This document shows, piece after piece, positions 54,501 to 61,706 of a DNA stretch of 64,000 nucleotides; position 1 is the stretch's first letter; the number at the start of each line of letters is the position of its first letter. The DNA is from Argyresthia goedartella (taxonomy: Eukaryota; Arthropoda; Insecta; Lepidoptera; Argyresthiidae). The stretch covers positions 37,024,201 through 37,088,200 of the forward strand of contig OX463810.1 of assembly GCA_949825045.1 (NCBI GenBank). Reading direction: 5' to 3'. A program made the translations under genes and the position numbers. Below the pieces are notes generated by a model. It did no database searches and was not told the origin of the DNA. It saw only the letters and a program-made list of their open reading frames with translations.

Positions 54501-56473
54501 ATACACCTCTCGGCATGCCTGGACGAAGTCGGGGACGGGAACATTGCAGGCGACTGATCTCTCTTTTACTTTGGCTGTTTTTCTAATCAGGGTCTGGAGT
54601 CTCACTGGTGGCCCAACCTTCACAAGTTTAACCGACTGGACTCCGTTACATCCTACTGCATCATGGCTGGCCCTCAGTCATACTTCATACCTACTTGGCT
54701 ACCTTGAGCCACGTGAACGCTCTTTACGAACCACGTTCCTGGTCGCCCTCTTACCTGCCGGTTGATTATGAATGACCTTTTCTTTACAAGGTTGGGTAGT
54801 TTCTACCGTTTCAGCAGGATAGGGGTAAACCATCTTTCTCGCATAGGGTGTGCGAGAGAGAAACAAAGAGAGAGAAATTTGGCGCGCTCTGTAATTATTT
54901 TGAAATGGACGAATCAAATATTTTAGTAGCATCGACGAATTTCGGAAACTAATTAACAAAAATAGCGAAGCAGGTAATCAACTGAAATAAATTAATACAT
55001 ACTCAATTCCAGATAATTATAGTAACTTGGAAGAATGAGAGCCATTAGAACGAGCATGCAGATTGCCATTATGCCAACAAGAATACAGTACAGCAGTATA
55101 TCCCACAGGTATAACTGTAACCAATATCTTACTGGCGAAAAGTTCATTGCGTTCGCCTGAAACACCATAGAAGTTATATTATTTACCCAAAATGTTACTT
55201 ATTTTAGAAGGACATATAGTAAAGTATGACGTACCTGATTGTGTCTTATCAATCCATGTTCCTTCGACGGTAAAAGTGGAAGATGAGCTATTGTGAGAAT
55301 CAATACGAATTGTATCAAAAGAGGCGGTACAGCAAGTTCTTTCATGAGCTGAAATTGAAGGATTCATCGTTAGCTGATATTCAAAAGCTTAAAAATGTGA
55401 GTTTTTGGTTGTTGTGCAGCATGCTCCATGAGATTTCCAACCCTAATTCTCTATCTCTAACATGGATCTAGCGATAGGTGCCTATGAAATTGGCGTTTAA
55501 AGAATCTGCATCTCATCATCGATAGAGAATATAGATTAGATAGAGAATAGGGAAGCAAAAAAGCCAAACCACGTACCGGAGATATGTCTAAGTTCAGTGG
55601 CTGGTCCACCGCTGTTATAGTTGCATTCAGCTGGCCGGTATAGTGGCGCAACAACGCCATGAACACTCGGGCTAGAGAGCGCGCTGACGCCGCCCGGTCC
55701 TCGTGAAGTGGACTGTACAGTACCTTGATCTGCAGACAATAATATTGCACTGATTTGGTATACTAATATACTATTAAACTAAACGTAGACGAAACTGTGT
55801 CTCTACCACCTCGTAGGGTAAAGGCGTGTCGCTTAGAATAAATTATGGTATGGTCTTTGCCTTACATCTAATCCGGTGCCGTTTTCGTTTTCCTTTATTT
55901 CCATTCCATACGCGTAAAGAAAAACGTATTCTTGAGGCTGATATGCTGCACGAACCATCAAGTAATCGATCAAACTCTGGAAGCGTGAATCGATGTTAGG
56001 GGCAATTTCATTTTAATTAAATTCATACTGACAACCTCTGTGGCGCTGCGGTTGTGGCTGTGGTGCCTACCATACGAGAGGTACCGGGTTCGATACGCGG
56101 CTGGAGATAAAGAAAAAAAAACCCAGGTCTAGGATGTTTACATGTTTGTGACATCGCTGTTTCTGGTTCCCACGACCCAGGATGTCCTAGTGTAGGGTGC
56201 AATGAATGTGCCTATATAAATGTTTTTATTTTAATCTTTAACTACTCATTTATTCATCATCAGAAGTCGTTTTCAAAGCATGTTTCTATGTATTATTTAC
56301 GGAATATTAATTTTATTATTGATATACTCAGTTTTGATTCAGTCGCATGGCATGTTAAAACCATTGAGTTATTTATAACATTACTTCTGAAACTTACATC
56401 TTTAGTCGTTAGAGCAGTGTAAGAAGTTTTATTAATTTTCTTGGGATTATATTGTACTTCAGACAAGACATAC
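35232..56473 (-). CDS. ABCA-family ABC transporter, C-terminal half (13 exons)
   Basis: Exons in transcript order: 56473-56398, 55976-55866, 55729-55577, 55348-55235, 55156-55003, 53873-53751, 40292-40098, 40020-39727, 39565-39321, 37648-37501, 36523-36313, 36022-35821, 35570-35232. All introns are GT-AG and every junction keeps phase, giving about 787 codons to the stop at 35232. Order: extracellular loop, transmembrane half 2 (RYWLQLYLWDILLYCILVGI; YGVGCIPQAYIFSLG), linker VDVQAEGVRQEKK, nucleotide-binding domain 2, then the regulatory C-terminus (RLAIILNGHFYDIDHVDQLI). ABCA proteins move lipids across membranes using ATP. Here the ATPase site is degenerate: Walker A is GLRRHGRTTL with Arg for Lys, the Q-loop is not recognisable, the signature is LDSSQ, while Walker B LILDE and the H-loop SH remain. 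Unbroken exons argue for a used gene. The N-terminal half is beyond 64000. Confidence 0.87.
36945..37010. repeat. Perfect 66-bp palindrome, 31-bp arms
   Basis: Arms 36945-36975 and 36980-37010 are exact reverse complements around a 4-nt loop (TAAT). The left arm begins CACCTGGAAAATTATTATAT. It lies in the ABCA intron between the exons at 37648-37501 and 36523-36313. Confidence 0.95.
37501..37648 (-). CDS. ABCA exon: NBD2 helical region
   Basis: Acceptor CCTTCAG, donor GTACCA. Encodes YSRLVSLCCNRAPLPKWMKV and RNALEMLAVLRGVHAKHLEA. It aligns with the ABCA segment running from the Q-loop to just before the signature motif. The YCPQ (Q-loop) core is not recognisable at the exon boundary. Phase 0 in, phase 1 out, joining exactly to the next exon. 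Confidence 0.82.
37653..38448. repeat. Minisatellite cluster in the ABCA intron
   Basis: Four kinds of short tandem repeat. 37658-37712: about 24-bp units like ATGGAATGAACAAGTTG. 37718-37795: TCTACTTTCC-type units. 37846-37975: units like GTGACACCTGTCAAAAT, the inverse of the array at 41937-42225. 38316-38448: GGAAAGTGGACTGATGG-type units, the inverse of the 37718-37795 units. No ORF supported. Confidence 0.75.
38757..39306. mobile_element. Long-TIR element beside an ABCA splice donor
   Basis: About 100-bp imperfect inverted repeats: left 38757-38870 (GGTACTACCGGTAGTACCA near the start, GGTGCTACTTATCAAT at its inner end), right 39205-39306 (the reverse order). Total about 550 bp, no ORF. Its right end stops about 14 bp from the donor of the ABCA exon 39565-39321, on the intron side. 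Confidence 0.75.
39321..40292 (-). CDS. ABCA exons: last TM segment, linker and Walker A
   Basis: Three exons. 40292-40098: ESTVIAKLFYGHALDYILFF and a cysteine-rich loop end (KPLHKCC). 40020-39727: CGVLQACYVRKNYLSWEPGV, a transmembrane segment (LVALAAVFVVFLLLWEYRFV) and the charged linker RQEKKRALEKAEELKAHKKS. 39565-39321: LLVNNLSHQIMGVPSLVHLY, LSKGEALAVSGLRRHGRTTL (Walker A position, Lys replaced by Arg) and DILAGYKIPSDGSCTI. Introns of 77 and 161 bp. Confidence 0.88.
40574..40661. repeat. Dispersed repeat, partner of 11699-11787
   Basis: Reverse-complement match to 11699-11787, with words TGTTCAACCTAA, CACGAAGGATAAAGG and CTTCGCTTCGCTCACCCCC. Lies in the large ABCA intron. Confidence 0.75.
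40858..41911 (+). mobile_element. mariner element, degenerate
   Basis: TIRs CGAGGGTCATGCCAAAA at both ends (exact for 17 bp), flanked by TA (40856-40857 and 41912-41913), as for Tc1/mariner elements. The interior encodes mariner transposase pieces: N-terminal HTH (CLKPQECFELLTTTFGESAC, RATVINWFTEFKRGR) at 41070-41240, then the catalytic part (TGDETW, HHDNAAPHTSARTLDYF) at 41251-41640, and DVAPCDFYLLPKIKEKLKGN at 41640-41846 in another frame. A segment between HTH and catalytic domain is deleted and at least one frameshift follows. Spacing of the last two Asp fits the DD34D mariner group. Confidence 0.9.
41937..42225. repeat. TTTTGACAGGTGTGACTA minisatellite
   Basis: About 15 tandem units of 17-19 bp, degrading towards the right (GACAGATGTGATGATTTTGA). 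It starts about 25 bp after the mariner TIR. The same unit occurs, inverted, at 37846-37975 and 45206-45262. Confidence 0.9.
42278..43010. mobile_element. Foldback-type element with about 150-bp TIRs
   Basis: Left arm about 42278-42470 and right arm about 42845-43010 are inverted copies sharing GGCTCAAGCAGGAA, GAGTGAAAAAGTGTTC, GACAGTTCGATTCGCATAC and GTAATTATTCCTGCTTCCTAC. Short ORFs in the arms encode the same meaningless peptide (SSIRILFRRVIIPASYT) and are by-products of the repeat. No transposase. The family is not recognised. Confidence 0.8.
43350..43870 (-). mobile_element. LINE fragment (endonuclease end and linker)
   Basis: Minus-strand ORF 43650-43363 (SRAEIDVAIELFTKTLIKAR, then PLHRKLRQLIKVKNRLRRIE) matches the post-endonuclease linker of insect LINEs. 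Upstream, 43870-43690 encodes the endonuclease end including SSNHLPFTFPI, a degraded SDHLP motif. No RT part seen. Confidence 0.7.
44436..45180 (-). mobile_element. Ty3/gypsy fragment (RT end and RNase H)
   Basis: A 146-codon minus-strand ORF (44876-44436) encodes a gypsy RNase H: PISYASRVLSAAQKNYSQIQ, KEATAIVFGVRRYHPYLNG, FTLKTDHKPLLSIF and ENNCADYLSR. Upstream in other frames is the RT thumb (RPENATQLQSFLGLVKDYRN) at about 45150-45050. The rest of the element is absent and stops occur between the pieces. Confidence 0.85.
45206..45262. repeat. Short copy of the GACAGGTGTGA minisatellite
   Basis: Three or so units such as AAAATCATGACATCTGTC and AAAAAAGTGACACCTATG, inverse of the 41937-42225 array. 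Confidence 0.65.
45395..45480. repeat. ATGGTACAA-type imperfect repeat
   Basis: Repeated direct and inverted copies of AATGGTACAAxTGGGAC. No function evident. Confidence 0.6.
45870..45975 (+). mobile_element. tRNA-like SINE head
   Basis: CCGCAGCGGTTAAG resembles an A box and GGTTCGATTCTCGCC a B box, spaced about 55 bp. The acceptor halves do not pair, so a SINE or tRNA pseudogene is more likely than a tRNA gene. Confidence 0.5.
46411..47203 (+). pseudogene. LINE-A ORF1 remnants
   Basis: Three short ORFs in changing frames: a serine-rich segment (YLSPYYRRMRPSFLQTGIPR), then VCSVLKPNATLDQILEGCDH and KDYIIIITKSSDKNP, then TFVDFHVTGIHKNNTFLKYR. The latter two read like the GDSL/esterase-like or ligand-binding part of some LINE ORF1 proteins, but I cannot assign it firmly. 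Frames are broken at about 46790 and 46950. Confidence 0.55.
47440..49240 (+). pseudogene. LINE-A ORF2, endonuclease to early RT
   Basis: Endonuclease pieces: ALLHQNVCGISTKKDEFELY, EICGIRDINTKINICCIYRT and ILLGDFDLMT (GDFN degraded to GDFD). The linker follows at 48211 onward (IKWINRGLRVSSKIKRFLST). RT starts with SYGYDEIPICIIKDNIDIL, IAKVIPIFKKGLKTDPKMYR, PISLLTTLSKIFEKLL and LFLDLGSAFDTVDHTLLINK. Stops and frame breaks occur at about 47580, 47850 and 49020. It ends where LINE-B starts. Confidence 0.8.
49478..51745 (-). CDS. LINE-B ORF2, reverse transcriptase part
   Basis: A 755-codon ORF. Endonuclease end and linker at residues about 1-150 (FTPLITIPFTSFNYFKANYE, YPPWYSPALIKAIREKFKHH). RT at about 240-520: SAFISPIHKKGSRDCVEHYR, PISKLCLIAKVLERIV, VIYTDYSKAFDRIDHRILL, GVPQGSLLGPLLFIIFVQDI and the catalytic LLFADDMKIF (F-A-D-D variant of YxDD). 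The C-terminal region includes YASQIWNPCYDTYSGRLEQV. The 5' endonuclease part (52193-51783) is in another frame, so the full protein is interrupted once. Confidence 0.88.
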   Translation of the reverse strand: MLSNENVITMSCLDPLVPEDPYHKALHIDIPVSHFTPLITIPFTSFNYFKANYELIREELNKIDWSIVLREGSVDDAVELFYKTIYKIRDTYVPIRKSSKSKYPPWYSPALIKAIREKFKHHKKFKTYGNLSDKASFIVLRDRVGSIERDCHAKYISNVENAIVNNPRVFWTFVKSKRKSGVFPSSMTYDGISSDCGQSIIEYFSKFFHSTFLDPVLSSDDLRNDDTARLCDITGIEINAPLVQRQLQALDLAKSAGPDTIPAKFLVTCSKELSGPVSMLFKRSLDEGVMPARWKSAFISPIHKKGSRDCVEHYRPISKLCLIAKVLERIVYTQLYSSLKASFSPFQHGFLKGRSTVSNLAILNDYVTERMDDGDQVDVIYTDYSKAFDRIDHRILLRKLGGVGIGGSLFAWLSSYVSNRCQAVVLNGFKSSWVKIPSGVPQGSLLGPLLFIIFVQDIDYCFINSNVLLFADDMKIFRVVNKASDAMLLQQDLIRLDNYCLLNKLDLNVSKCFFVTFTRKLRPFVSNYDIKNLPLTRLSEGKDLGVIHDSKLMFNQHINSIVSKASKAMGFVMRLSKSFNCMKTVKVLYCAYVRSHLKYASQIWNPCYDTYSGRLEQVQRKFTRYLGFKFKLPKLQYENRCARLHLLPLNLRRDTADVAFLMKIARGTVDCPWLLSKLNFKVPNRSTRRRPLFQLPLVHSNYRANSFLVRACSSFNRLFDSGIDQDMDIDIFNSSVQSLGKNTIKKFFASLKSEG
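51783..52193 (-). pseudogene. LINE-B ORF2, endonuclease part
   Basis: A 136-codon ORF with endonuclease features GGGVLIAVKRELCSN, TTLHLCSLYLCDEKNGNNFK and FVIVGDFNMSCIQW (catalytic GDFN kept). It is one frame away from the 51745-49478 ORF; the break lies near 51760. Confidence 0.82.
52318..53362 (+). pseudogene. LINE-A ORF2, late RT and C-terminus
   Basis: Continues LINE-A after the nested LINE-B: SYLQNRTQFVEIKYENNGT in one frame, then the 339-codon ORF from 52343 with ISKIKIGVPQGSILGPVLFI, catalytic LVLFADDTNAIIY, KFLGVHVDCFLNWKHEL and a C-terminal region ending at 53362. A single frame change near 52370 separates the two. Confidence 0.85.
53412..53731. repeat. 160-bp tandem duplication in LINE-A 3' UTR
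   Basis: 53412-53571 is repeated head-to-tail as 53572-53731 with essentially no differences (unit starts AATTTATTTGGAAATTGCC). It ends just before an ABCA splice donor. Confidence 0.93.
53751..53873 (-). CDS. ABCA exon: transmembrane segment
   Basis: Acceptor TTTCTTTCAG, donor GTAAAT. Encodes ILPFVLTMYGVGCIPQAYIF then SLGPNVALNCMIYVIVNIVF. The PxxYIFS pattern is typical of ABCA transmembrane half 2. The next exon in the transcript is 13.5 kb away at 40292. Confidence 0.85.
53874..55002. other. ABCA intron, 1.13 kb
   Basis: No exon or gene supported. It holds an exact 16-bp-arm hairpin at 54172-54209 and a GAGAGAAA-rich inverted segment near 54835-54880. Confidence 0.5.
54172..54209. repeat. 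Perfect hairpin, 16-bp arms
   Basis: CTTCGTATTTGCCCCT and its exact reverse complement around a 6-nt loop (CAGTGA). Confidence 0.93.
55003..56473 (-). CDS. ABCA exons: extracellular loop and first TM segments
   Basis: Five exons. 56473-56398: YVLSEVQYNPKKINKTSYTA. 55976-55866: SLIDYLMVRAAYQPQEYVFL and YGMEIKENENGTGLD. 55729-55577: YSPLHEDRAASARSLARVFM and NATITAVDQPLNLDISP. 55348-55235: LMKELAVPPLLIQFVLILTI then HLPLLPSKEHGLIRHNQ. 55156-55003: ANAMNFSPVRYWLQLYLWDI. The N-x-T/S sites (NKTS, NGTG, NATI) fit a glycosylated extracellular loop, and the K/R-H-x-Q then Y-W-x-x-x-x-L-W-D pattern is characteristic of ABCA transmembrane half 2. More 5' exons must lie beyond the transposon array. Confidence 0.85.
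56036..56235 (+). mobile_element. tRNA-derived SINE in an ABCA intron
   Basis: The head GGCGCTGCGGTTGTGGCTG resembles an A box and GTACCGGGTTCGATACGCGG contains a B box. A body of about 120 bp follows, ending TGTTTTTATTTTAATC. It lies in the intron between exons 56473-56398 and 55976-55866. Confidence 0.65.
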
Positions 56474-56986
56474 CTGAAATCAAATAGAGTAGACGAAAGT
56501 ACAGCTAGTTTTGTAAAACACTACTTAATTATGTGGTCATTCGAAGTCAATCGGTACACATAAACTTGCTTGGTTAAATTTACATTATGACTAGCCCGGT
56601 GGCCCAAACTAAATTCAACCTTATTAGGTAGGGTGACACGGACGCTGTCACCGGGCCTTTTGTTTTGTGAAGACTGTAGTTATCTCATTTAAAATCCGTT
56701 TTTCTACACACTTATCATGAACCCTCTATAATGCGTTCAATAACCGCAAATTACAACCAGCTTAAAGTTAAACTGTTTTGTTAAAACAAATCTGTGAAAG
56801 TATTATTATTGCTTTATAATAACATCGAATTCGATGATTTTATTACATTCAAATTTTGAACATCTCTGAAAAACGAAGCAATTTGATTTGACCTCACTTT
56901 TAATATCAGTCGAGATGACGTCCTCCTAATTGAAATTATACGTTCGTCCCTTCATTCTTCAGATATAGTATTAACTATGTAGTCCC
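56474..56986. other. Non-coding, probable ABCA intron
   Basis: No exon or repeat recognised apart from a small GGTGACA/TGTCACC hairpin near 56632-56655. Confidence 0.5.
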
Positions 56987-57210
56987 CCTAACCTACAAGG
57001 CAACATTCTCACATTTATAGATAGCCCGATTTGTTCGGATTTTTATTTATTTTTTATTTTACTACCCCCCACTTTACCACTGGCCAGTGTCGGTCGGTCA
57101 AGCCTTCATTCCTTTGTCGTGCGAGGCAACGTGCACACGCTTTATTTGAAATTATTTATTCCAAATTTTTAATCTCAAGTAACTACTGAAGTGTAGGTTT
57201 ATACTATAAA

Positions 57211-57346
57211 ATGCCGAAACGTACGGCTCAAGAACAAATCCTACACTATAAGGAGAAGTTAAAAAAGATTGAGGAACAAGAAAATGAAAGGCGAAAACGC
57301 ATTTTGCCGATTTATTTCTCCACCGATGAGGAGGAAGAAGATTGTG
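57211..57346 (+). CDS. First exon of an unknown basic/acidic protein, array copy 1
   Basis: ATG at 57211 opens 45 codons: MPKRTAQEQILHYKEKLKKI, a lysine/glutamate-rich heptad segment, then ILPIYFSTDEEEEDC. It ends exactly at a consensus splice donor (G/GTAAGT). I do not recognise the protein; short Lys/Arg-rich then acidic starts of this kind occur in lepidopteran transposon-encoded proteins. The next exon is not found within the unit, and the transposase to the right faces it. About 60 bp upstream, TTCATTCC could be an initiator. Confidence 0.45.
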
Positions 57347-57514
57347 GTAAGTAGATAATTACTACAAAACTATTCAGTGACATTTAACTGTTATACTAAA
57401 AGCATATAGCCTGGATTCGCAATAGAACGATGGCGTGTCTGGGAGTTGACACCGAAGTCAACTAGTCTGGATTCAAAATGAACGATGACTTTCCCGACAA
57501 TATGCGCGCAAGTA

Positions 57515-57556
57515 CAGACCTATCAACTTAAGCTGAGAATTGCATTTGTGTGAGTG
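57515..57556. repeat. Left TIR of the DDE transposon, array copy 1
   Basis: 42 bp starting CAGACCTATCAACTTAAGC, preceded by TA (57513-57514). It matches the right TIR at 63287-63328 at 41 of 42 positions. Copies 2 and 3 lie at 59531-59572 and 61547-61588. Confidence 0.93.
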
Positions 57557-57674
57557 ATCGCCAAAAGTACAGTTAGTAAAACACATACAAATAAAATCAA
57601 TGTTTTATTTAAACGAAGTCCATAAAACACAATGTTACCAACTGTCCAATTCTCGACCTCATAATGACTGAATC

Positions 57675-59028
57675 TTATAACACTTCTACTCCGCTCATTG
57701 CATCTTCATCTTCACTCTCGTCTGATGATTCATCAGAGTCAGAGCCTGTGTTAATAATTAATCGTTCCGTTATATCGTCGATTGTGGTTTCTCGACTTTG
57801 GAATTCTTTTTCTTTTGTAATTGCATGGTCACAAACATTTTTCCACTCTTGTGCAGTGATCGCGTCAACTTTTTCTTTTGTTAATTTCATTATAGTGTCC
57901 ATATTCATTGACACGTTTCTTTTGGCTACGTATCCTTTTACCATTGACCATATATTTTCAATGGGATTGAAATCAGGGTGGTAGGGTGGTAGACGTAGAA
58001 CGCTGTGAACGCTCTTCGAACAAATTATCAATTTTATATTCAACAAATCTTACTTTGTTTTGTAGAATCAACTGATAAAGTTGCGGTTTGAGCATCTCTG
58101 CAGAGTGGTCAATATTTCTATATTTTAGCCAATCAATGATAGTTTGTTTACGATGGTTTGAATTGGGGGCGGGATTATGTAACGTATTATGATATGCAGC
58201 GTTGTCAACCACCACAACACTATTCGGTTCTAAATTTGGAATCAGCTGCGTTTGCAACCATTTTGTGTAATTCTCGGTGTTCATATTATGATGATAGTCG
58301 CCAGTTTTTTGGTTTGCCTTGAACATGAGTAGGGCATTGGATATAAAACCGTCCTTTCCGCCAGCATGAACTATTATTAAACGATTTCCCTTGGAAATTG
58401 GTTTCTTTAAGCCAGAGGTGCTTCCATCTGAATAAGACTTCGACGAAGTGTGACACGTGTCGATATACGTTTCGTCAGTATACACGATTGGACGGCCCTG
58501 GGCACGATATTCAGCTATTTTAATCAGGAACAATATTCGCAGATATCTTATTTGGTGCTTCTCCATAAGGATTCTGCGATTGTCTTCTGTCCTTTTCCAT
58601 TTAAATCCCAACAGAGCCACTTCTTTTCTCAGCGTCGTAACTCCACCCGGATAATTAATTTCTGTTTTTAACTTTTCGTGCAATATTTTCATGGTGGGAA
58701 CCTGTTTGTCAGTGACGTGAAAGTTGTGGATTGTTCTCCGTATTACTGCTTTGTCAAAATCGTCAATGACGATGGTATTTTGTCTGCATCTTGTTTTTTT
58801 CGGAGATTTAAATTTACTTCCATGTTCCAAAGCACGTTTACCTTCTGCTAAAACTCTGTGTACAGTTGACAGCGGAATTCCCGTCGATGTCGCTACCAAT
58901 TGGGCCGATGTAACGACACTTGACACATCCTTTTCGTTCACTCCTTTGAAATACGTATTCAATTTGCATAAAATTTCTTTCACTTGGCTGCTTAAGGGGG
59001 ACCCTAACCTACAAGGCAACATTCTCAC
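57675..59028 (-). pseudogene. DDE transposase, array copy 1 (start replaced, frameshifted)
   Basis: Two overlapping minus-strand ORFs, 59028-57973 (351 codons) and 58046-57675 (123 codons). The first has an N-terminal HTH (TSTGIPLSTVHRVLAEGK), a second DNA-binding-like region, then catalytic Asp 1 (IVYTDETYID) and Asp 2 (VVVVDNAAYH). The second, in the +1 frame, supplies LRLPPYHPDFNPIENIW with the catalytic Glu and an acidic tail. The frame changes in FEER / HSVLRLPP near 58000-58010. The first 11 residues (MRMLPCRLGSP) come from the array junction, not from the native gene. DDE_3/IS630-Tc1-mariner type by motif; Asp 2 to Glu is about 83 residues. Confidence 0.85.
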
Positions 59029-59226
59029 ATTTATAGATAGCCCGATTTGTTCGGATTTTTATTTATTTTTTATTTTACTACCCCCCACTTTACCACTGGC
59101 CAGTGTCGGTCGGTTAAGCCTTCATTCCTTTGTCGTGCGAGGCAACGTGCACACGCTTTATTTGAAATTATTTATTCCAAATTTTTAATCTCAAGTAACT
59201 ACTGAAGTGTAGGTTTATACTATAAA

Positions 59227-59362
59227 ATGCCGAAACGTACGGCTCAAGAACAAATCCTACACTATAAGGAGAAGTTAAAAAAGATTGAGGAACAAGAAAA
59301 TGAAAGGCGAAAACGCATTTTGCCGATTTATTTCTCCACCGATGAGGAGGAAGAAGATTGTG
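59227..59362 (+). CDS. First exon of unknown protein, array copy 2
   Basis: Same 45 codons and same G/GTAAGT donor as 57211-57346, shifted by 2016 bp. No coding difference seen. Confidence 0.45.
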
Positions 59363-59530
59363 GTAAGTAGATAATTACTACAAAACTATTCAGTGACATT
59401 TAACTGTTATACTAAAAGCATATAGCCTGGATTCGCAATAGAACGATGGCGTGTCTGGGAGTTGACACCGAAGTCAACTAGTCTGGATTCAAAATGAACG
59501 ATGACTTTCCCGACAATATGCGCGCAAGTA

Positions 59531-59572
59531 CAGACCTATCAACTTAAGCTGAGAATTGCATTTGTGTGAGTG
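59531..59572. repeat. Left TIR, array copy 2
   Basis: Same as 57515-57556, with TA before it. Confidence 0.93.
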
Positions 59573-59690
59573 ATCGCCAAAAGTACAGTTAGTAAAACAC
59601 ATACAAATAAAATCAATGTTTTATTTAAACGAAGTCCATAAAACACAATGTTACCAACTGTCCAATTCTCGACCTCATAATGACTGAATC

Positions 59691-61044
59691 TTATAACACT
59701 TCTACTCCGCTCATTGCATCTTCATCTTCACTCTCGTCTGATGATTCATCAGAGTCAGAGCCTGTGTTAATAATTAATCGTTCCGTTATATCGTCGATTG
59801 TGGTTTCTCGACTTTGGAATTCTTTTTCTTTTGTAATTGCATGGTCACAAACATTTTTCCACTCTTGTGCAGTGATCGCGTCAACTTTTTCTTTTGTTAA
59901 TTTCATTATAGTGTCCATATTCATTGACACGTTTCTTTTGGCTACGTATCCTTTTACCATTGACCATATATTTTCAATGGGATTGAAATCAGGGTGGTAG
60001 GGTGGTAGACGTAGAACGCTGTGAACGCTCTTCGAACAAATTATCAATTTTATATTCAACAAATCTTACTTTGTTTTGTAGAATCAACTGATAAAGTTGC
60101 GGTTTGAGCATCTCTGCAGAGTGGTCAATATTTCTATATTTTAGCCAATCAATGATAGTTTGTTTACGATGGTTTGAATTGGGGGCGGGATTATGTAACG
60201 TATTATGATATGCAGCGTTGTCAACCACCACAACACTATTCGGTTCTAAATTTGGAATCAGCTGCGTTTGCAACCATTTTGTGTAATTCTCGGTGTTCAT
60301 ATTATGATGATAGTCGCCAGTTTTTTGGTTTGCCTTGAACATGAGTAGGGCATTGGATATAAAACCGTCCTTTCCGCCAGCATGAACTATTATTAAACGA
60401 TTTCCCTTGGAAATTGGTTTCTTTAAGCCAGAGGTGCTTCCATCTGAATAAGACTTCGACGAAGTGTGACACGTGTCGATATACGTTTCGTCAGTATACA
60501 CGATTGGACGGCCCTGGGCACGATATTCAGCTATTTTAATCAGGAACAATATTCGCAGATATCTTATTTGGTGCTTCTCCATAAGGATTCTGCGATTGTC
60601 TTCTGTCCTTTTCCATTTAAATCCCAACAGAGCCACTTCTTTTCTCAGCGTCGTAACTCCACCCGGATAATTAATTTCTGTTTTTAACTTTTCGTGCAAT
60701 ATTTTCATGGTGGGAACCTGTTTGTCAGTGACGTGAAAGTTGTGGATTGTTCTCCGTATTACTGCTTTGTCAAAATCGTCAATGACGATGGTATTTTGTC
60801 TGCATCTTGTTTTTTTCGGAGATTTAAATTTACTTCCATGTTCCAAAGCACGTTTACCTTCTGCTAAAACTCTGTGTACAGTTGACAGCGGAATTCCCGT
60901 CGATGTCGCTACCAATTGGGCCGATGTAACGACACTTGACACATCCTTTTCGTTCACTCCTTTGAAATACGTATTCAATTTGCATAAAATTTCTTTCACT
61001 TGGCTGCTTAAGGGGGACCCTAACCTACAAGGCAACATTCTCAC
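59691..61044 (-). pseudogene. DDE transposase, array copy 2 (start replaced, frameshifted)
   Basis: ORFs 61044-59989 and 60062-59691. The protein pieces are the same as in copy 1, including the junction-derived first 11 residues and the frameshift between FEER and HSVLRLPP. Confidence 0.85.
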
Positions 61045-61242
61045 ATTTATAGATAGCCCGATTTGTTCGGATTTTTATTTATTTTTTATTTTACTACCCC
61101 CCACTTTACCACTGGCCAGTGTCGGTCGGTCAAGCCTTCATTCCTTTGTCGTGCGAGGCAACGTGCACACGCTTTATTTGAAATTATTTATTCCAAATTT
61201 TTAATCTCAAGTAACTACTGAAGTGTAGGTTTATACTATAAA

Positions 61243-61378
61243 ATGCCGAAACGTACGGCTCAAGAACAAATCCTACACTATAAGGAGAAGTTAAAAAAGA
61301 TTGAGGAACAAGAAAATGAAAGGCGAAAACGCATTTTGCCGATTTATTTCTCCACCGATGAGGAGGAAGAAGATTGTG
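61243..61378 (+). CDS. First exon of unknown protein, array copy 3
   Basis: Same 45 codons and donor as the other two copies. It lies about 170 bp outside the left TIR of the transposon in this unit, so it is flanking sequence of the transposon rather than part of it. Confidence 0.45.
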
Positions 61379-61706
61379 GTAAGTAGATAATTACTACAAA
61401 ACTATTCAGTGACATTTAACTGTTATACTAAAAGCATATAGCCTGGATTCGCAATAGAACGATGGCGTGTCTGGGAGTTGACACCGAAGTCAACTAGTCT
61501 GGATTCAAAATGAACGATGACTTTCCCGACAATATGCGCGCAAGTACAGACCTATCAACTTAAGCTGAGAATTGCATTTGTGTGAGTGATCGCCAAAAGT
61601 ACAGTTAGTAAAACACATACAAATAAAATCAATGTTTTATTTAAACGAAGTCCATAAAACACAATGTTACCAACTGTCCAATTCTCGACCTCATAATGAC
61701 TGAATC

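Noticed and set aside
54049..54765. Two plus-strand ORFs of 115 and 73 codons in the ABCA intron
   Set aside because: No recognisable domain, and the first spans a perfect hairpin; treated as chance ORFs.
57664..59188. Plus-strand ORFs (106, 73, 65 and 154 codons) repeated in the array
   Set aside because: Antisense to the transposase; repetition only reflects the array.
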